From positions 65,425-129,424 of the forward strand of contig JADJYX010000040.1 of the NCBI GenBank assembly GCA_016719535.1: DNA of 64,000 nucleotides, read 5' to 3'. Each line of letters begins with the position of its first letter. Within the stretch, counting starts at the first letter, position 1. Positions 1 to 10,813 of this stretch are shown here, piece by piece. The notes beneath the pieces were generated by a model. The model was not told where the DNA came from. It did not search any database and was given only the letters and a program-made list of their open reading frames with translations. This stretch comes from Rubrivivax sp. GTDB lineage: Bacteria; Pseudomonadota; Gammaproteobacteria; Burkholderiales; Burkholderiaceae_C. The translations under genes and the position numbers were made by a program.

Positions 1-43
1 TGCTCAAAATCCAGGGCATCGACAGACCCACCCGGAGCATCCC

Positions 44-334
44 ATGGCCGCACCCGTGATGACAAATGTGCATGACACCCGCGCGGCCGCGCCGTGGCAG
101 TGGCGGCTGGATTCGCGCCGTGCGCAGCGGCTGGCGGCGGTGCCGGCCCTGCGCTGGCTGGCGGTGGAGGAAGGGCGCGTGTGGCTGACGCGCAGCCAGC
201 ATTCGCAGCAGCCGCCCGAGGACCTGTGGCTCGGCGCCGGCGATCGCGTGGCGCTGCCCGCGGGCAGCGACTGGGTGGCCGAAGGCTGGCCCGAGGCGTG
301 CGTGGTGGTGATGCAGGCGCCCGCCGGCGGCTGA
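44..334 (+). CDS. DUF2917-family small protein
   Basis: A 96-residue protein of unknown function. The central stretch (about residues 38-92) has the DUF2917 pattern: a hydrophobic strand, then GRVWLTR, then DLWLGAGDRVALPAG, as in small cupin-like proteins common in Burkholderiales. No catalytic residue is evident. A GGAG Shine-Dalgarno sequence lies 6 bases before the ATG. It precedes the 5-formyl-THF cyclo-ligase gene in the same direction with a 74-bp gap, so co-transcription is possible but not shown. The family assignment rests on motif memory and is moderately sure; the function is unknown. Confidence 0.6.
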   Translation: MAAPVMTNVHDTRAAAPWQWRLDSRRAQRLAAVPALRWLAVEEGRVWLTRSQHSQQPPEDLWLGAGDRVALPAGSDWVAEGWPEACVVVMQAPAGG

Positions 335-408
335 CCGCGGCGGCACGCATCAGGCGCGCGGCCGACGGGCGGCGACAATCCGCGCGTCCGCCGCCATCAC
401 CGCCCGCC

Positions 409-1008
409 ATGACGCTGCCCTTCAAGCTTTCGATCGAGCCTTCGCGCGACAAGAAGGTGCTGCGCAAGCAGCTGCAGGCCGAGCGCCAGGCGATGGTCGA
501 CCGCCACCAGCGGTCGGTCCACCTGCAGGAGGTGCTGCGCGTGTGGCTGGTGGGGCGCGTCGAGTCGACCATCGGCGCCTACTGGCCGATCAAGGGCGAA
601 TTCGATGCGCTGCCGGCGCTGTACCGCTGGAGCGAGGCCGACAGCCGCCGCCGCATCGGCCTGCCGGTGATCGACCGCGAGACGAGGCAGCTTCGCTTCC
701 ACACCTGGTACCCGGGCTGCCCGATGGAGGACGACGCCTACGGCATTCCCAAGCCCAAGGACACCGAGGCCTTCGAGCCGCAGCTGCTGCTCGTGCCCTG
801 CGTGGGCTACGGGCCGAAGGGCCTGCGGCTGGGCTATGGCGGCGGCTTCTACGACCGCACGCTGGCGGCCCTGCAGCCGCGGCCGGTGACGGTGGGCGTG
901 GGCTACGGCAACGGCTGGGTGCCCTGGCTGGAGCCCGAGCCGCACGATGTGCCGCTGGACGCCATGCTCACCGACGAAGGGCTGCACTGGCAGCGTGCCG
1001 GCCTCTGA
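409..1008 (+). CDS. 5-formyltetrahydrofolate cyclo-ligase
   Basis: Converts 5-formyltetrahydrofolate to 5,10-methenyltetrahydrofolate with ATP hydrolysis in the cytoplasm, returning folate to the one-carbon pool. The 199-residue length is normal. The N-terminal basic stretch (KKVLRKQL) and the C-terminal nucleotide-binding signature GLRLGYGGGFYDR (about residues 143-155) are diagnostic of the YgfA/MTHFS family. The chosen ATG gives the family length; the frame stays open upstream but that extension looks like non-coding GC-rich sequence. It converges with metF, 6 bp away, also a folate C1 gene; the two cannot share a transcript. Confidence 0.93.
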   Translation: MTLPFKLSIEPSRDKKVLRKQLQAERQAMVDRHQRSVHLQEVLRVWLVGRVESTIGAYWPIKGEFDALPALYRWSEADSRRRIGLPVIDRETRQLRFHTWYPGCPMEDDAYGIPKPKDTEAFEPQLLLVPCVGYGPKGLRLGYGGGFYDRTLAALQPRPVTVGVGYGNGWVPWLEPEPHDVPLDAMLTDEGLHWQRAGL

Positions 1009-1014
1009 CCCGAC

Positions 1015-1857
1015 TCAGCGCCCCAGCCGGCGGCAGACCTCGAGCGACAGCCCCGACTGGTTGAGCGTATAGAAGTGCAGCCCTGGCGCGCCGCCGTCCA
1101 GCAGCCGCCGGCACAGCTGCGTCACCACATCCAGGCCGAAGGCGCGGATGCTGGCGGCGTCGTCGAGAAAGCCTTCCATCTTCAGCGCCACCCAGCGCGG
1201 CACCTCGATGCCGTCGCGCTGGGCAAACTGCGCGATGCGCGCGTAGTTGTGGATCGGCATGATGCCCGGCACGATGGGCACGGTCACGCCGAGGGCGCGC
1301 ACCTCGTCGACGAAGTGGAAATAGGCGTCGGCATTGAAGAAGAACTGCGTGATCGCCGAGGTGGCGCCGGCCGCCACCTTGTCGGCGAAATGCTGCAGGT
1401 CGCGCCGTGCATAACGCTGCTCCGGGTGATATTCGGGGTAGGCGGCGACCTCGATGTGCCAGTCGGGGCCCTGCGTCTGGCGGATGAAGCGCACCAGGTC
1501 GGCGGCGTGGCGGAATTCGCCCGCCACCGCGGTGCCGCTGGGCAGGTCACCGCGCAGCGCCACGATGCGGCGGATGCCCTGCGCGCGGTAGGTGGCCAGG
1601 ATCTCGGCGATGCCCTCGCGCGTGGCACCCACGCACGACAGGTGCGGCGCCGCCTCGTGGCCGGCGGCGGCGATGTCGCGCACGGTGGCCAGTGTCTTGT
1701 CGCGCGTGGCGCCGCCGGCGCCATAGGTGACGCTGAAGAATTCGGGCTTCACGGCCGCGAGCTCCGCCACCACGGTCTTCAGCTTGTCGCTGCCGACCGG
1801 GGTGTTGGGCGGGAAGAACTCGAAGCTGACAGCCGCTTGCTGACGGGCGGTATTCAT
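1015..1857 (-). CDS. metF: 5,10-methylenetetrahydrofolate reductase
   Basis: FAD enzyme that reduces 5,10-methylene-THF to 5-methyl-THF, the methyl donor for methionine synthesis. The 280-residue single-domain length matches bacterial MetF. The N-terminus has SFEFFPPNTP, followed by FSVTYGAGGATRD, HLSCVG and LRGDLP, all typical family blocks. It follows ahcY on the same strand with a 19-bp gap, so it is almost certainly in the same transcript and therefore under the SAH riboswitch upstream of ahcY. This ahcY-metF order is common in betaproteobacteria. Confidence 0.96.
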   Translation of the reverse strand: MNTARQQAAVSFEFFPPNTPVGSDKLKTVVAELAAVKPEFFSVTYGAGGATRDKTLATVRDIAAAGHEAAPHLSCVGATREGIAEILATYRAQGIRRIVALRGDLPSGTAVAGEFRHAADLVRFIRQTQGPDWHIEVAAYPEYHPEQRYARRDLQHFADKVAAGATSAITQFFFNADAYFHFVDEVRALGVTVPIVPGIMPIHNYARIAQFAQRDGIEVPRWVALKMEGFLDDAASIRAFGLDVVTQLCRRLLDGGAPGLHFYTLNQSGLSLEVCRRLGR

Positions 1858-1876
1858 CGCTGTCGCTCGCGGCCGC

Positions 1877-3352
<1,476 letters not shown>

Positions 3353-3429
3353 CATCGTGCTCCAGGCGGTGTTGAGCCCTGCACGGCGGCCGTCGATAAG
3401 GAGAGGGAGCTCACCCACGAAGGACTTCG

Positions 3430-3503
3430 TGCAGGTGAGCGCGGTTGCAGATGGAATTTCCGAGCCTGGCCTTCAGGACGAAGGTTGCAACGCTCCTCGG
3501 AAA
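3430..3503 (-). promoter_or_regulatory. SAH riboswitch in the ahcY leader
   Basis: Reading the minus strand, the leader contains CCGAGGAGCGTTGCAACC at the 5' end, then a variable hairpin, then CCAGGCTCGG, and finally GCGCTCACCTGC. These are the conserved blocks of the SAH-responsive riboswitch known upstream of ahcY in Ralstonia and relatives. CCGAG pairs with CTCGG, and GAGCG pairs with CGCTC further 3' to form the pseudoknotted core. It ends about 80 bases before the ahcY start. In this class SAH binding turns expression on, so ahcY and metF should rise as SAH accumulates. Confidence 0.92.
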
Positions 3504-3512
3504 GTGGGGCGG

Positions 3513-3518
3513 ATTCTA
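3513..3518 (-). promoter_or_regulatory. putative -10 box for ahcY-metF
   Basis: The minus strand reads TAGAAT here, about 10 bases before the first conserved riboswitch block, which is where a sigma-70 -10 element should lie if the transcript starts at the aptamer. No good -35 hexamer is visible, so the assignment rests mainly on position. Confidence 0.45.
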
Positions 3519-3634
3519 GCCATGGCGCCTTGGCCGTGCACGCCGCCGGGTGTCGACCCGGTGCCGCCATGTGGCGTGTCATGTGGCATCGTCCTCGCCT
3601 AGACTGGCGCCGAAGCCGTCACCGGAGTTGCCAC

Positions 3635-4207
3635 ATGGGCCAGGCTGCCGAACAGATCCGCATGAGTACCCGGGACTTTCTGGACTGGGACGCCACACAG
3701 ACGCAGCGCCACGAATTCGTCGGCGGCGAGGTGTTTGCGATGGCGGGGGCCGGAGAGGCGCATGTCACCGCCGCGCTGAATGTGGCGATGGCCCTTCGCC
3801 AGCACCTCGCCGGCACCCCCTGCCGCACCTTCATCACCGACATGAAGCTGCGTGTCGACGCCGCCGATGCCTTCTTCTACCCCGACGTGATGGTGACCTG
3901 CAGCGCCGCCGATGCCGCCGATCCGATGGTCAAGCGCGAGCCCGTGCTGCTGGTGGAGGTGCTGTCGCCGGCCACTGCGGCCTACGACCGCGGCGACAAG
4001 TTTGCCGCCTACCGCAAGCTGCTCAGCCTGCGCGAACTGCTGCTGGTCGACACCGATTCGCGCCGCTGCGACCTCTACCGCAAGGGCGACGACGGGCTGT
4101 GGGTGCTGCATCCGTTCGAGCCCGGGCAGGCGGTGACGCTGGCCTCGGTGACGCTCGACATCAGCGCCGAGGCGCTGTGGGCCGAGGTGCCCGGTCCGCC
4201 GCGCTGA
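3635..4207 (+). CDS. Uma2-family (DUF820) putative endonuclease
   Basis: A 190-residue Uma2/DUF820 protein of the PD-(D/E)XK nuclease fold. The blocks follow the family order: N-terminal FLDWDATQTQRHEFVGGEVFA, then YPDVMV (catalytic Asp), then LLVEVLSPAT (catalytic Glu), then YDRGDKFAAYRKL and a basic strand. These genes are abundant in cyanobacteria and scattered elsewhere; their biological role is not established. The start has a GGAG motif 7 bases upstream. The gene stands alone, divergent from ahcY and convergent with the PPK2 gene 10 bp away. Fold confident, function unknown. Confidence 0.82.
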   Translation: MGQAAEQIRMSTRDFLDWDATQTQRHEFVGGEVFAMAGAGEAHVTAALNVAMALRQHLAGTPCRTFITDMKLRVDAADAFFYPDVMVTCSAADAADPMVKREPVLLVEVLSPATAAYDRGDKFAAYRKLLSLRELLLVDTDSRRCDLYRKGDDGLWVLHPFEPGQAVTLASVTLDISAEALWAEVPGPPR

Positions 4208-4217
4208 CGCGGCCGCA

Positions 4218-5423
4218 TCAGGCGTTACTGCTCGGCGTAAATTCCTCCGCCGCGCCCGCCACCAGCGCCGCGCGGCCGACCAGCAGCGGGTCGACGCTGC
4301 CGATCAGCGGCAGGTCCTTGTTGGCATAGGGCAGGCGCAGCAGCAGGTAGCGCATGGCATTCAGGCGCGCGCGCTTCTTGCAGTCGCTCTTGATCACCGT
4401 CCACGGCGCATCCGAGGTGTCGGTGTGCAGGAACATCTGCTCCTTGGCGCGTGTGTAGTCGTCCCATTTGTCCAGGCTGGCCATGTCGATGGGCGACAGC
4501 TTCCACTGCTTGAGCGGGTGCGCCTGACGCTCCTTGAAGCGGCGGCGCTGCTCGGCGCGGCTGACCGAGAACCAGAACTTGAACAGGTGCACGCCGCTGC
4601 GCACCAGGTGGCGCTCGAACTCGGGGCACTGGCGCATGAACTCGTCGTATTCGGCCTGGCTGCAGAAGCCCATGGCGCGCTCGACGCCGGCGCGGTTGTA
4701 CCAGCTGCGGTCGAAGAGCACGATCTCGCCGCGCGTGGGCAGATGCTCGATGTAGCGCTGGAAATACCACTGCCCGCGCTCGACCTCGCTGGGCTTTTCC
4801 AGGGCCACCACGCGCGCGCCGCGCGGATTCAGGTGCTCCATGAAGCGCTTGATGGTGCCGCCCTTGCCGGCGGCATCGCGGCCTTCGAAGAGGATGACCA
4901 CGCGCTGCCCGCTTTCCTTGACCCAGGCCTGCAGCTTGAGCAGTTCCACCTGCAGGCGGTATTTCTGCTTCTCGTAGTTCTTGCGCGACATCAGGTTCTT
5001 GTACGGGTAGCCGCCTTCGCGCCACCCGGGGGCGAGCTCGATGTCGGGGTCGATGCCCGAGGTGACGCCCTGTTCGCGTTCGAACAGCACACGGCGCAAG
5101 GCCTTCACCTCGTCGGGCGAGGCACCGTCGACCAGCGCGCGCAGCCGTGTCAGCCACTCGCCCGGCCCGCCGTCACCGCCCGGGGCCTGGTGGGCGAGCA
5201 CGTCCGACAAGGCCATCGAAGCCACCGTCTCGGCGCGCGTGGCGGCGCGGCTGATGCGGTCGGCCTCGATCGCGCTGCCACGCAGGCTGGCGGCGGTATC
5301 GCCGGCGGCCACCGGGCGCGGCGCGCTGCCGCGGCGCGGGGCCTGGGCCGCGCTGGGCGAGCGCGCGGCGCCGCGCGCCGGACGAGCGGCCTGACGGGGG
5401 CTTGCGGCAGAATCTTTGGCCAT
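4218..5423 (-). CDS. polyphosphate kinase 2 family protein
   Basis: Transfers phosphate between polyphosphate and nucleotides. The 401-residue protein has a low-complexity Ala/Arg/Ser-rich N-terminal tail (about residues 1-60), then a PPK2 core with Walker A FEGRDAAGKGGT near residues 179-190 and FDRSWYNRAG near 237-246, the signature lid region. MRKNYE-type context (LMSRKNYEKQKY) is also typical. The start is ATG at MAKDSA; the frame extends 25 codons upstream without support. It is divergent from a HAD phosphatase 33 bp away. Whether it favours ADP, GDP or AMP cannot be read from these motifs. Confidence 0.92.
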   Translation of the reverse strand: MAKDSAASPRQAARPARGAARSPSAAQAPRRGSAPRPVAAGDTAASLRGSAIEADRISRAATRAETVASMALSDVLAHQAPGGDGGPGEWLTRLRALVDGASPDEVKALRRVLFEREQGVTSGIDPDIELAPGWREGGYPYKNLMSRKNYEKQKYRLQVELLKLQAWVKESGQRVVILFEGRDAAGKGGTIKRFMEHLNPRGARVVALEKPSEVERGQWYFQRYIEHLPTRGEIVLFDRSWYNRAGVERAMGFCSQAEYDEFMRQCPEFERHLVRSGVHLFKFWFSVSRAEQRRRFKERQAHPLKQWKLSPIDMASLDKWDDYTRAKEQMFLHTDTSDAPWTVIKSDCKKRARLNAMRYLLLRLPYANKDLPLIGSVDPLLVGRAALVAGAAEEFTPSSNA

Positions 5424-5456
5424 GGCGGGTGACGGCGGACGTGACGGGAAGCAGGA

Positions 5457-6302
5457 ATGATCGGCAGCGCGGCATCCGGCGCCGTTGATGCGTGTCAAGG
5501 GCTGCCGTCACGCCCGCTGGCGCAGTGCCCGCGCGGCGCGTGGTCCGGCGTGCAGGGCCTGATGACCGACATCGACGACACGCTCACGCGCGACGGTGCC
5601 ATCGAGCCGGTGGCGCTGCAGGCGCTGCACATGTTGCATGACGCCGGCGTGCCGGTGATCGCCATCACCGGCCGGCCGCATGGCTGGAGCCTGCCCTTCG
5701 CGGCCGCCTGGCCGCTGGTGGCGCTGGTGGCCGAGAACGGTGCCGTGGCGCTGTTGCCGGGCATCGACGGCCGGGTGCACACCGAATTTGCACAGGACGA
5801 GGCCACGCGCGCGCACCACGCACGCCGGCTGCAGGCGGTGGCGGCGCAGGTGCTGCGCGAGGTGCCGGGCGCCACGCTCGCCACCGACAGCCCGGGGCGG
5901 CTGACCGACATCGCCATCGACCACAGCGAGTTCGCCCACCTCGACGCCGACGCCATCGCGCGCGTGCTGGCAGTGATGCGCGCCGCCGGCATGACGGCCA
6001 CCGTCAGCTCCATCCACATCAACGGCTGGTTCGGCGCGCACAGCAAATGGACCGGTGCGCAGTGGATGCTGCAGCGGCTGTTCGGCCGCCGGCTCGACGA
6101 CGAGATCGGGCGCTGGGTCTATGTCGGCGACAGCACCAACGACCAGCCGATGTTCGAGCGTTTTCCGCACGGCGTCGGCGTCGCCAACCTGCGCCGCTTT
6201 GCCGCCGAACTGCGGCACTGGCCGGCCTGGATCACGCGCGGCGAGCGTGGCGAGGGCTTTGCCGAGGTGGCGCGCGCGCTGCTGGCGGCTCTCGGCAGAT
6301 GA
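5457..6302 (+). CDS. HAD-superfamily (Cof/MPGP-like) phosphatase
   Basis: A 281-residue HAD hydrolase. Motif I is TDIDDTLTRDG (Asp nucleophile about residue 38), motif II the ITGRPHGW block, and motif III/IV a late YVGDSTNDQPMF, which is the metal-binding acidic motif. The layout is that of class IIB HADs such as sugar-phosphate or mannosyl-3-phosphoglycerate phosphatases; the substrate is unknown. The first 35 residues are not conserved-looking and the true start may be the ATG at 5562. Its stop overlaps the start of the following transporter (ATGA), implying translational coupling. Confidence 0.78.
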   Translation: MIGSAASGAVDACQGLPSRPLAQCPRGAWSGVQGLMTDIDDTLTRDGAIEPVALQALHMLHDAGVPVIAITGRPHGWSLPFAAAWPLVALVAENGAVALLPGIDGRVHTEFAQDEATRAHHARRLQAVAAQVLREVPGATLATDSPGRLTDIAIDHSEFAHLDADAIARVLAVMRAAGMTATVSSIHINGWFGAHSKWTGAQWMLQRLFGRRLDDEIGRWVYVGDSTNDQPMFERFPHGVGVANLRRFAAELRHWPAWITRGERGEGFAEVARALLAALGR

Positions 6303-7471
6303 GCGCGGCGCCGCCGCGCCTGCTGCCGGCCGCGCTCGGGCTGGCGCTGGCCGCGGCAGTGTCGCTCGGCCTGGCGCGTTTTGCCTATGCGCTGATGCTG
6401 CCGCCGATGCGCGCCGACCTCGGCTGGAACTACGTCACCGCCGGCGGCATGAATACGCTCAATGCCGCCGGCTACCTGGCCGGCGCGCTGCTGGCGCCGC
6501 GCCTGTTCGGCCGCCACGACGCCCGCGCGCTGATGCTGGCGGGCAGCCTCGGCGCGGCCTTGCTGCTGGCGCTGCATGGCGCCACGCGGTCGGACGCCGG
6601 GCTGGCGCTGCTGCGCACGGCCACCGGGCTGGCCAGTGCCTTCAGCTTCATCGGCGGCGGCCTGCTGGCCGCGCGGCTGGCCAGCGCGGCGCCGCGGCGC
6701 AGCGGCCTCGTGCTGGGCATCTACTACGGGGGCGTGGGCCTGGGCATCGTGGCTTCGGCGCTGATGGTGCCGCCGCTGGTCGAGGCCGCGCCGGCGCGCT
6801 GGCCGCTGGCCTGGTTCGCGCTGGCTGCCGCGGCGGCGCTGTGCAGCGTGCTGGTCGCGGCCGGTACGCGCAGCCTCGTCGCACCGCCGGTGCCGGGAGC
6901 ACCCCGGGTGGCTTTCGACGCCGGGCCCTTTGCCTTCGGGCTGGCCGGCTACACGATGTTCGGCCTCGGCTATATCGCCTACATGACCTTCATCGTCACG
7001 CTGCTGCGCGAGCAGGGGCTGTCCAGCGGCCGCGTCAGTGCCTTCTATGCGCTGCTGGGCGTGGGCGTGCTGGCGTCGTCGTGGCTGTGGGCGGGTCTGC
7101 TGCAACGCCACCGCGGTGGGCGGCCGCTCGCGCTGCTCAACGGCCTGCTGGCGCTGGCCACGCTGCTGCCGGTGCTGAGCGCGCAGCCGCTGGTCGTCTA
7201 TGCGTCGGGCGCGCTCTTCGGCAGCGTCTTCCTGTCGGTGGTGGCGGCCACCACGGCCCTGGTGCGGCATAACCTCGCGCCGGCGGCCTGGCCCGCGGGC
7301 ATCGCCGCCTTCACCATCGTCTTCGCCGCCGGGCAGATCGTCGGCCCGACGGTGGTGGGCTGGATCGCCGACGGCAGCGGCGGGCTCGCGCGCGGCTTCG
7401 CGGTGAGCGCGGCGCTGCTGGCGCTGGGCTCGCTGCTGGCCAGCCTGCAGCGGCCGCTGCCGCGCCCGTGA
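6299..7471 (+). CDS. MFS transporter, YbfB/YjiJ-like
   Basis: A 390-residue inner-membrane major facilitator protein with about 12 hydrophobic segments. The N-terminal LGLARFAYALMLPPMRADLGW block is characteristic of the YbfB/YjiJ family, whose substrates are unknown. The ATG overlaps the stop of the HAD phosphatase gene by four bases, so the two are probably co-translated. A link between the phosphatase product and the transported compound is plausible but not demonstrated. Confidence 0.83.
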   Translation: MSAAPPRLLPAALGLALAAAVSLGLARFAYALMLPPMRADLGWNYVTAGGMNTLNAAGYLAGALLAPRLFGRHDARALMLAGSLGAALLLALHGATRSDAGLALLRTATGLASAFSFIGGGLLAARLASAAPRRSGLVLGIYYGGVGLGIVASALMVPPLVEAAPARWPLAWFALAAAAALCSVLVAAGTRSLVAPPVPGAPRVAFDAGPFAFGLAGYTMFGLGYIAYMTFIVTLLREQGLSSGRVSAFYALLGVGVLASSWLWAGLLQRHRGGRPLALLNGLLALATLLPVLSAQPLVVYASGALFGSVFLSVVAATTALVRHNLAPAAWPAGIAAFTIVFAAGQIVGPTVVGWIADGSGGLARGFAVSAALLALGSLLASLQRPLPRP

Positions 7472-7535
7472 GGCGCGCCCGGCCGGCTGATGCGGCCCAT
7501 GCATGCCGGCTGGGCCGGGGCTGCCGGCGGTGCGG

Positions 7536-8297
7536 TCAGTCGCCCCGCGTGTCGAGCCGGATACCGAGCACCTCGGCGCGGGCCCCCATCACGAACAGCC
7601 AATCGGCCTGCGGCGCCGCGGTCGCCGACGACCGCAACTCGCGCAGACCGTCGCAGGCGTGGCGGTTGCAGGTGTCCGAGCGCATCTCGCGCTCGAGCGC
7701 GCACCCGCGTTCGCCGTGATAGGGGCAGGAGCCTTCGACATGGCGTGCGGGCAGGCGCTCTGCATAGGCCGCGACGGCGCCGTCCAGGGTACGGCCGGGG
7801 CCTGCCAGCGCCCAGCGCAGCAGGTGGCCGGCTTCGAGGTAGGCGTGGTGGTCGGCACCGAAGCGGCAGCAGCGCCCGGCGCACCAGCCGCACAGTCCGG
7901 CTGCAGCCCGCGGCACGGCGGTGGCCTCGACGGCCGGTGGCGCGGCCGGCGCGCCTTCGTCGGCGGCCAGGCGGGCCAGGTGGGCTACGCGGGTCAGATG
8001 GTCCAGCTGCGTCCGGCGCACGTCTTCCGGCATGTCGACGAGACGCGTCGCATGGGGTTCGATCCACAGCACACGCAGGGCACCGGCTCGTTCGCGCCCC
8101 AGCCTCGGCACCTGCTGCGCGCGCAGGTCTGCCGCGACGCGGGCCCGGGACTCGCGCAGCATTCGCCGATCGTGCTGCTGCAGGCAAGAAGGCCTTTCGC
8201 AGACGTCGCGCCGCATCGCGCGCAGGGCGCTCAGCGGCTGCCCGCACCAGCTGCAGGCGGTGGGGCGGCGAATGGGGAGGTGCTCGGCGCCTGTCAT
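7536..8297 (-). CDS. cysteine-rich protein with CxxC clusters, function unknown
   Basis: A 253-residue soluble protein I do not recognise. It has an N-terminal CSWCGQ...C....C cluster (about residues 15-38), which looks like a small zinc ribbon. A second group, CGWCAGRCCRFG (about residues 136-147), is followed by CPYHGERGC and DTCNRHACDG. The CxxCxxxCC plus later Cys arrangement recalls YkgJ/flagellar lysine-N-methylase-type Fe-S or zinc proteins. It is divergent from the metallo-hydrolase gene across 64 bp. Metal binding is an inference from Cys spacing; no enzymatic role is assigned. Confidence 0.6.
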   Translation of the reverse strand: MTGAEHLPIRRPTACSWCGQPLSALRAMRRDVCERPSCLQQHDRRMLRESRARVAADLRAQQVPRLGRERAGALRVLWIEPHATRLVDMPEDVRRTQLDHLTRVAHLARLAADEGAPAAPPAVEATAVPRAAAGLCGWCAGRCCRFGADHHAYLEAGHLLRWALAGPGRTLDGAVAAYAERLPARHVEGSCPYHGERGCALEREMRSDTCNRHACDGLRELRSSATAAPQADWLFVMGARAEVLGIRLDTRGD

Positions 8298-8361
8298 GGC
8301 CCCGGCATTCTGATCTTTTCAGGCCCGACAATGCCGGATCGCCACCCACCCGCCGCCTGCC

Positions 8362-9300
8362 GTGACCCGCACCGCGCAAGACCCCCTGGCCGGACTGGCC
8401 GTCTTCGAGCGCGGCTGGCTGTCGTCGAACAACGTGCTCGTGCATGCGGCGCCCGGCGAGGCCGGCGCGATGCTGGTCGACACCTCGCATGTCAACCACG
8501 CGGCGCAGACGCTGGCGCTGGTGCGGCACGAGCTGGCCGGGCGGCCGCTGGCGCGCATCGCCAATACGCACCTGCATTCCGACCATTGCGGCGGCAATGC
8601 GGCGCTGCAGCGCGCCTTCGAGGCCCCGATCGCCGTGCCGCCCGGGCTGGCCGACGCCGTGCGCCGCTGGGACGACGATGCGCTGAGCTACCGCGCCACC
8701 GGCCAGCGCATGGAGCCCTTCGACCACGACGACCTGCTGCAGCCCGGCGAGGCCCTGCGCGCCGGCGGCCGCGACTGGGAGATCCTCACCGCGCCCGGTC
8801 ACGACCCGCACATGGTGATGCTGTTCGACCGTGCACACGGCGTGCTGCTGTCGGCCGATGCGCTGTGGGAAAACGGCTTCGGCCTCATCTTCCCCGAGAT
8901 CGCCGGCGAGCCGGGCTTCGAGGACCAGCAGGCGGCGCTGGACCTGATCGCCGGCCTGCCGGTGAGGGTGGTGGTGCCGGGCCATGGCCGGCCCTTCGAC
9001 GACGTGGGTGCGGCGCTGGATCGTGCGCGTTCGCGGCTGCAGGGCTTTCGCACCGACCCGGCGCGACACGCGCGCCACGCGGTCAAGGTGCTGGTGAAAT
9101 ACCACCTGATGGAGGAGCGCGAGCAGCCGCTGGCCGATCTCGTCCACTGGGCCGAGGGCACGCCGCTGCTGCGCGGGCTGTGGGAGCTGTATCCGCCGGC
9201 GGGACTGCGCACGCCGGCGGAATGGATCGAACGCGTGGTGGGCGAACTGGTGGGAGGTGGGGCGCTGCGGGTGGACGGCGGGGTCGTGTTCGACGCCTGA
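8362..9300 (+). CDS. metallo-beta-lactamase-fold hydrolase
   Basis: A 312-residue cytoplasmic MBL-fold protein. Metal ligands are visible in order: HLHSDH (about residues 70-75), APGHD near 148, the SADALW Asp motif near 170, and VVPGHGRP near 207. The C-terminal 80 residues carry the helical extension seen in MBL proteins with a winged-helix tail. It starts at GTG, which the surrounding frame supports. Substrate unknown. A strong hairpin follows 6 bp after the stop. Confidence 0.82.
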   Translation: MTRTAQDPLAGLAVFERGWLSSNNVLVHAAPGEAGAMLVDTSHVNHAAQTLALVRHELAGRPLARIANTHLHSDHCGGNAALQRAFEAPIAVPPGLADAVRRWDDDALSYRATGQRMEPFDHDDLLQPGEALRAGGRDWEILTAPGHDPHMVMLFDRAHGVLLSADALWENGFGLIFPEIAGEPGFEDQQAALDLIAGLPVRVVVPGHGRPFDDVGAALDRARSRLQGFRTDPARHARHAVKVLVKYHLMEEREQPLADLVHWAEGTPLLRGLWELYPPAGLRTPAEWIERVVGELVGGGALRVDGGVVFDA

Positions 9301-9306
9301 AGGCAC

Positions 9307-9330
9307 GACGGGCGACTCCCGTCGCCCGTC
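9307..9330 (+). terminator. hairpin after the metallo-hydrolase gene
   Basis: A perfect 10-bp stem (GACGGGCGAC / GTCGCCCGTC) with a TCCC loop, starting 6 bases past the stop codon. There is no T-run after it, so it may act as a Rho-assisted terminator or 3'-end stabiliser rather than a classical intrinsic terminator. Confidence 0.65.
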
Positions 9331-9383
9331 ATAAGTGCGGCTTCGCCGTGTATTGCCTTGGCTCCGGCCGGGCCTGGGGCCCT

Positions 9384-9404
9384 TAACTTGGCTGCGCCAA
9401 GTTA
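9384..9404 (-). terminator. hairpin downstream of metK
   Basis: A perfect 9-bp stem, TAACTTGGC / GCCAAGTTA, with a 3-base loop, lying about 50 bases past the metK stop on the minus strand. Together with the hairpin at 9307-9330 it separates two convergent genes. The flanks lack T-runs on either strand. Confidence 0.5.
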
Positions 9405-9453
9405 GCCTACGCCGACGTACCGACAAACCGCGCGCCGCTGGCGCGCGGCGGCC

Positions 9454-10632
<1,179 letters not shown>

Positions 10633-10813
10633 GGTGGTGTGCTCCTGTTGATGTCCGGCTGCGTCGACCGGGTGGAGTACCTGGGCGAACGCTTTAGCGG
10701 AAGAGCCGTGGCCGGGCCTGGCCATCGGTCCGGCGGTGCGATGGTTATCCTTCGCCCCGCTTGTCGCCCCGCAAGTTGTCCTTTAACTCAGCGACCGGCC
10801 AATTATAGAAAAC

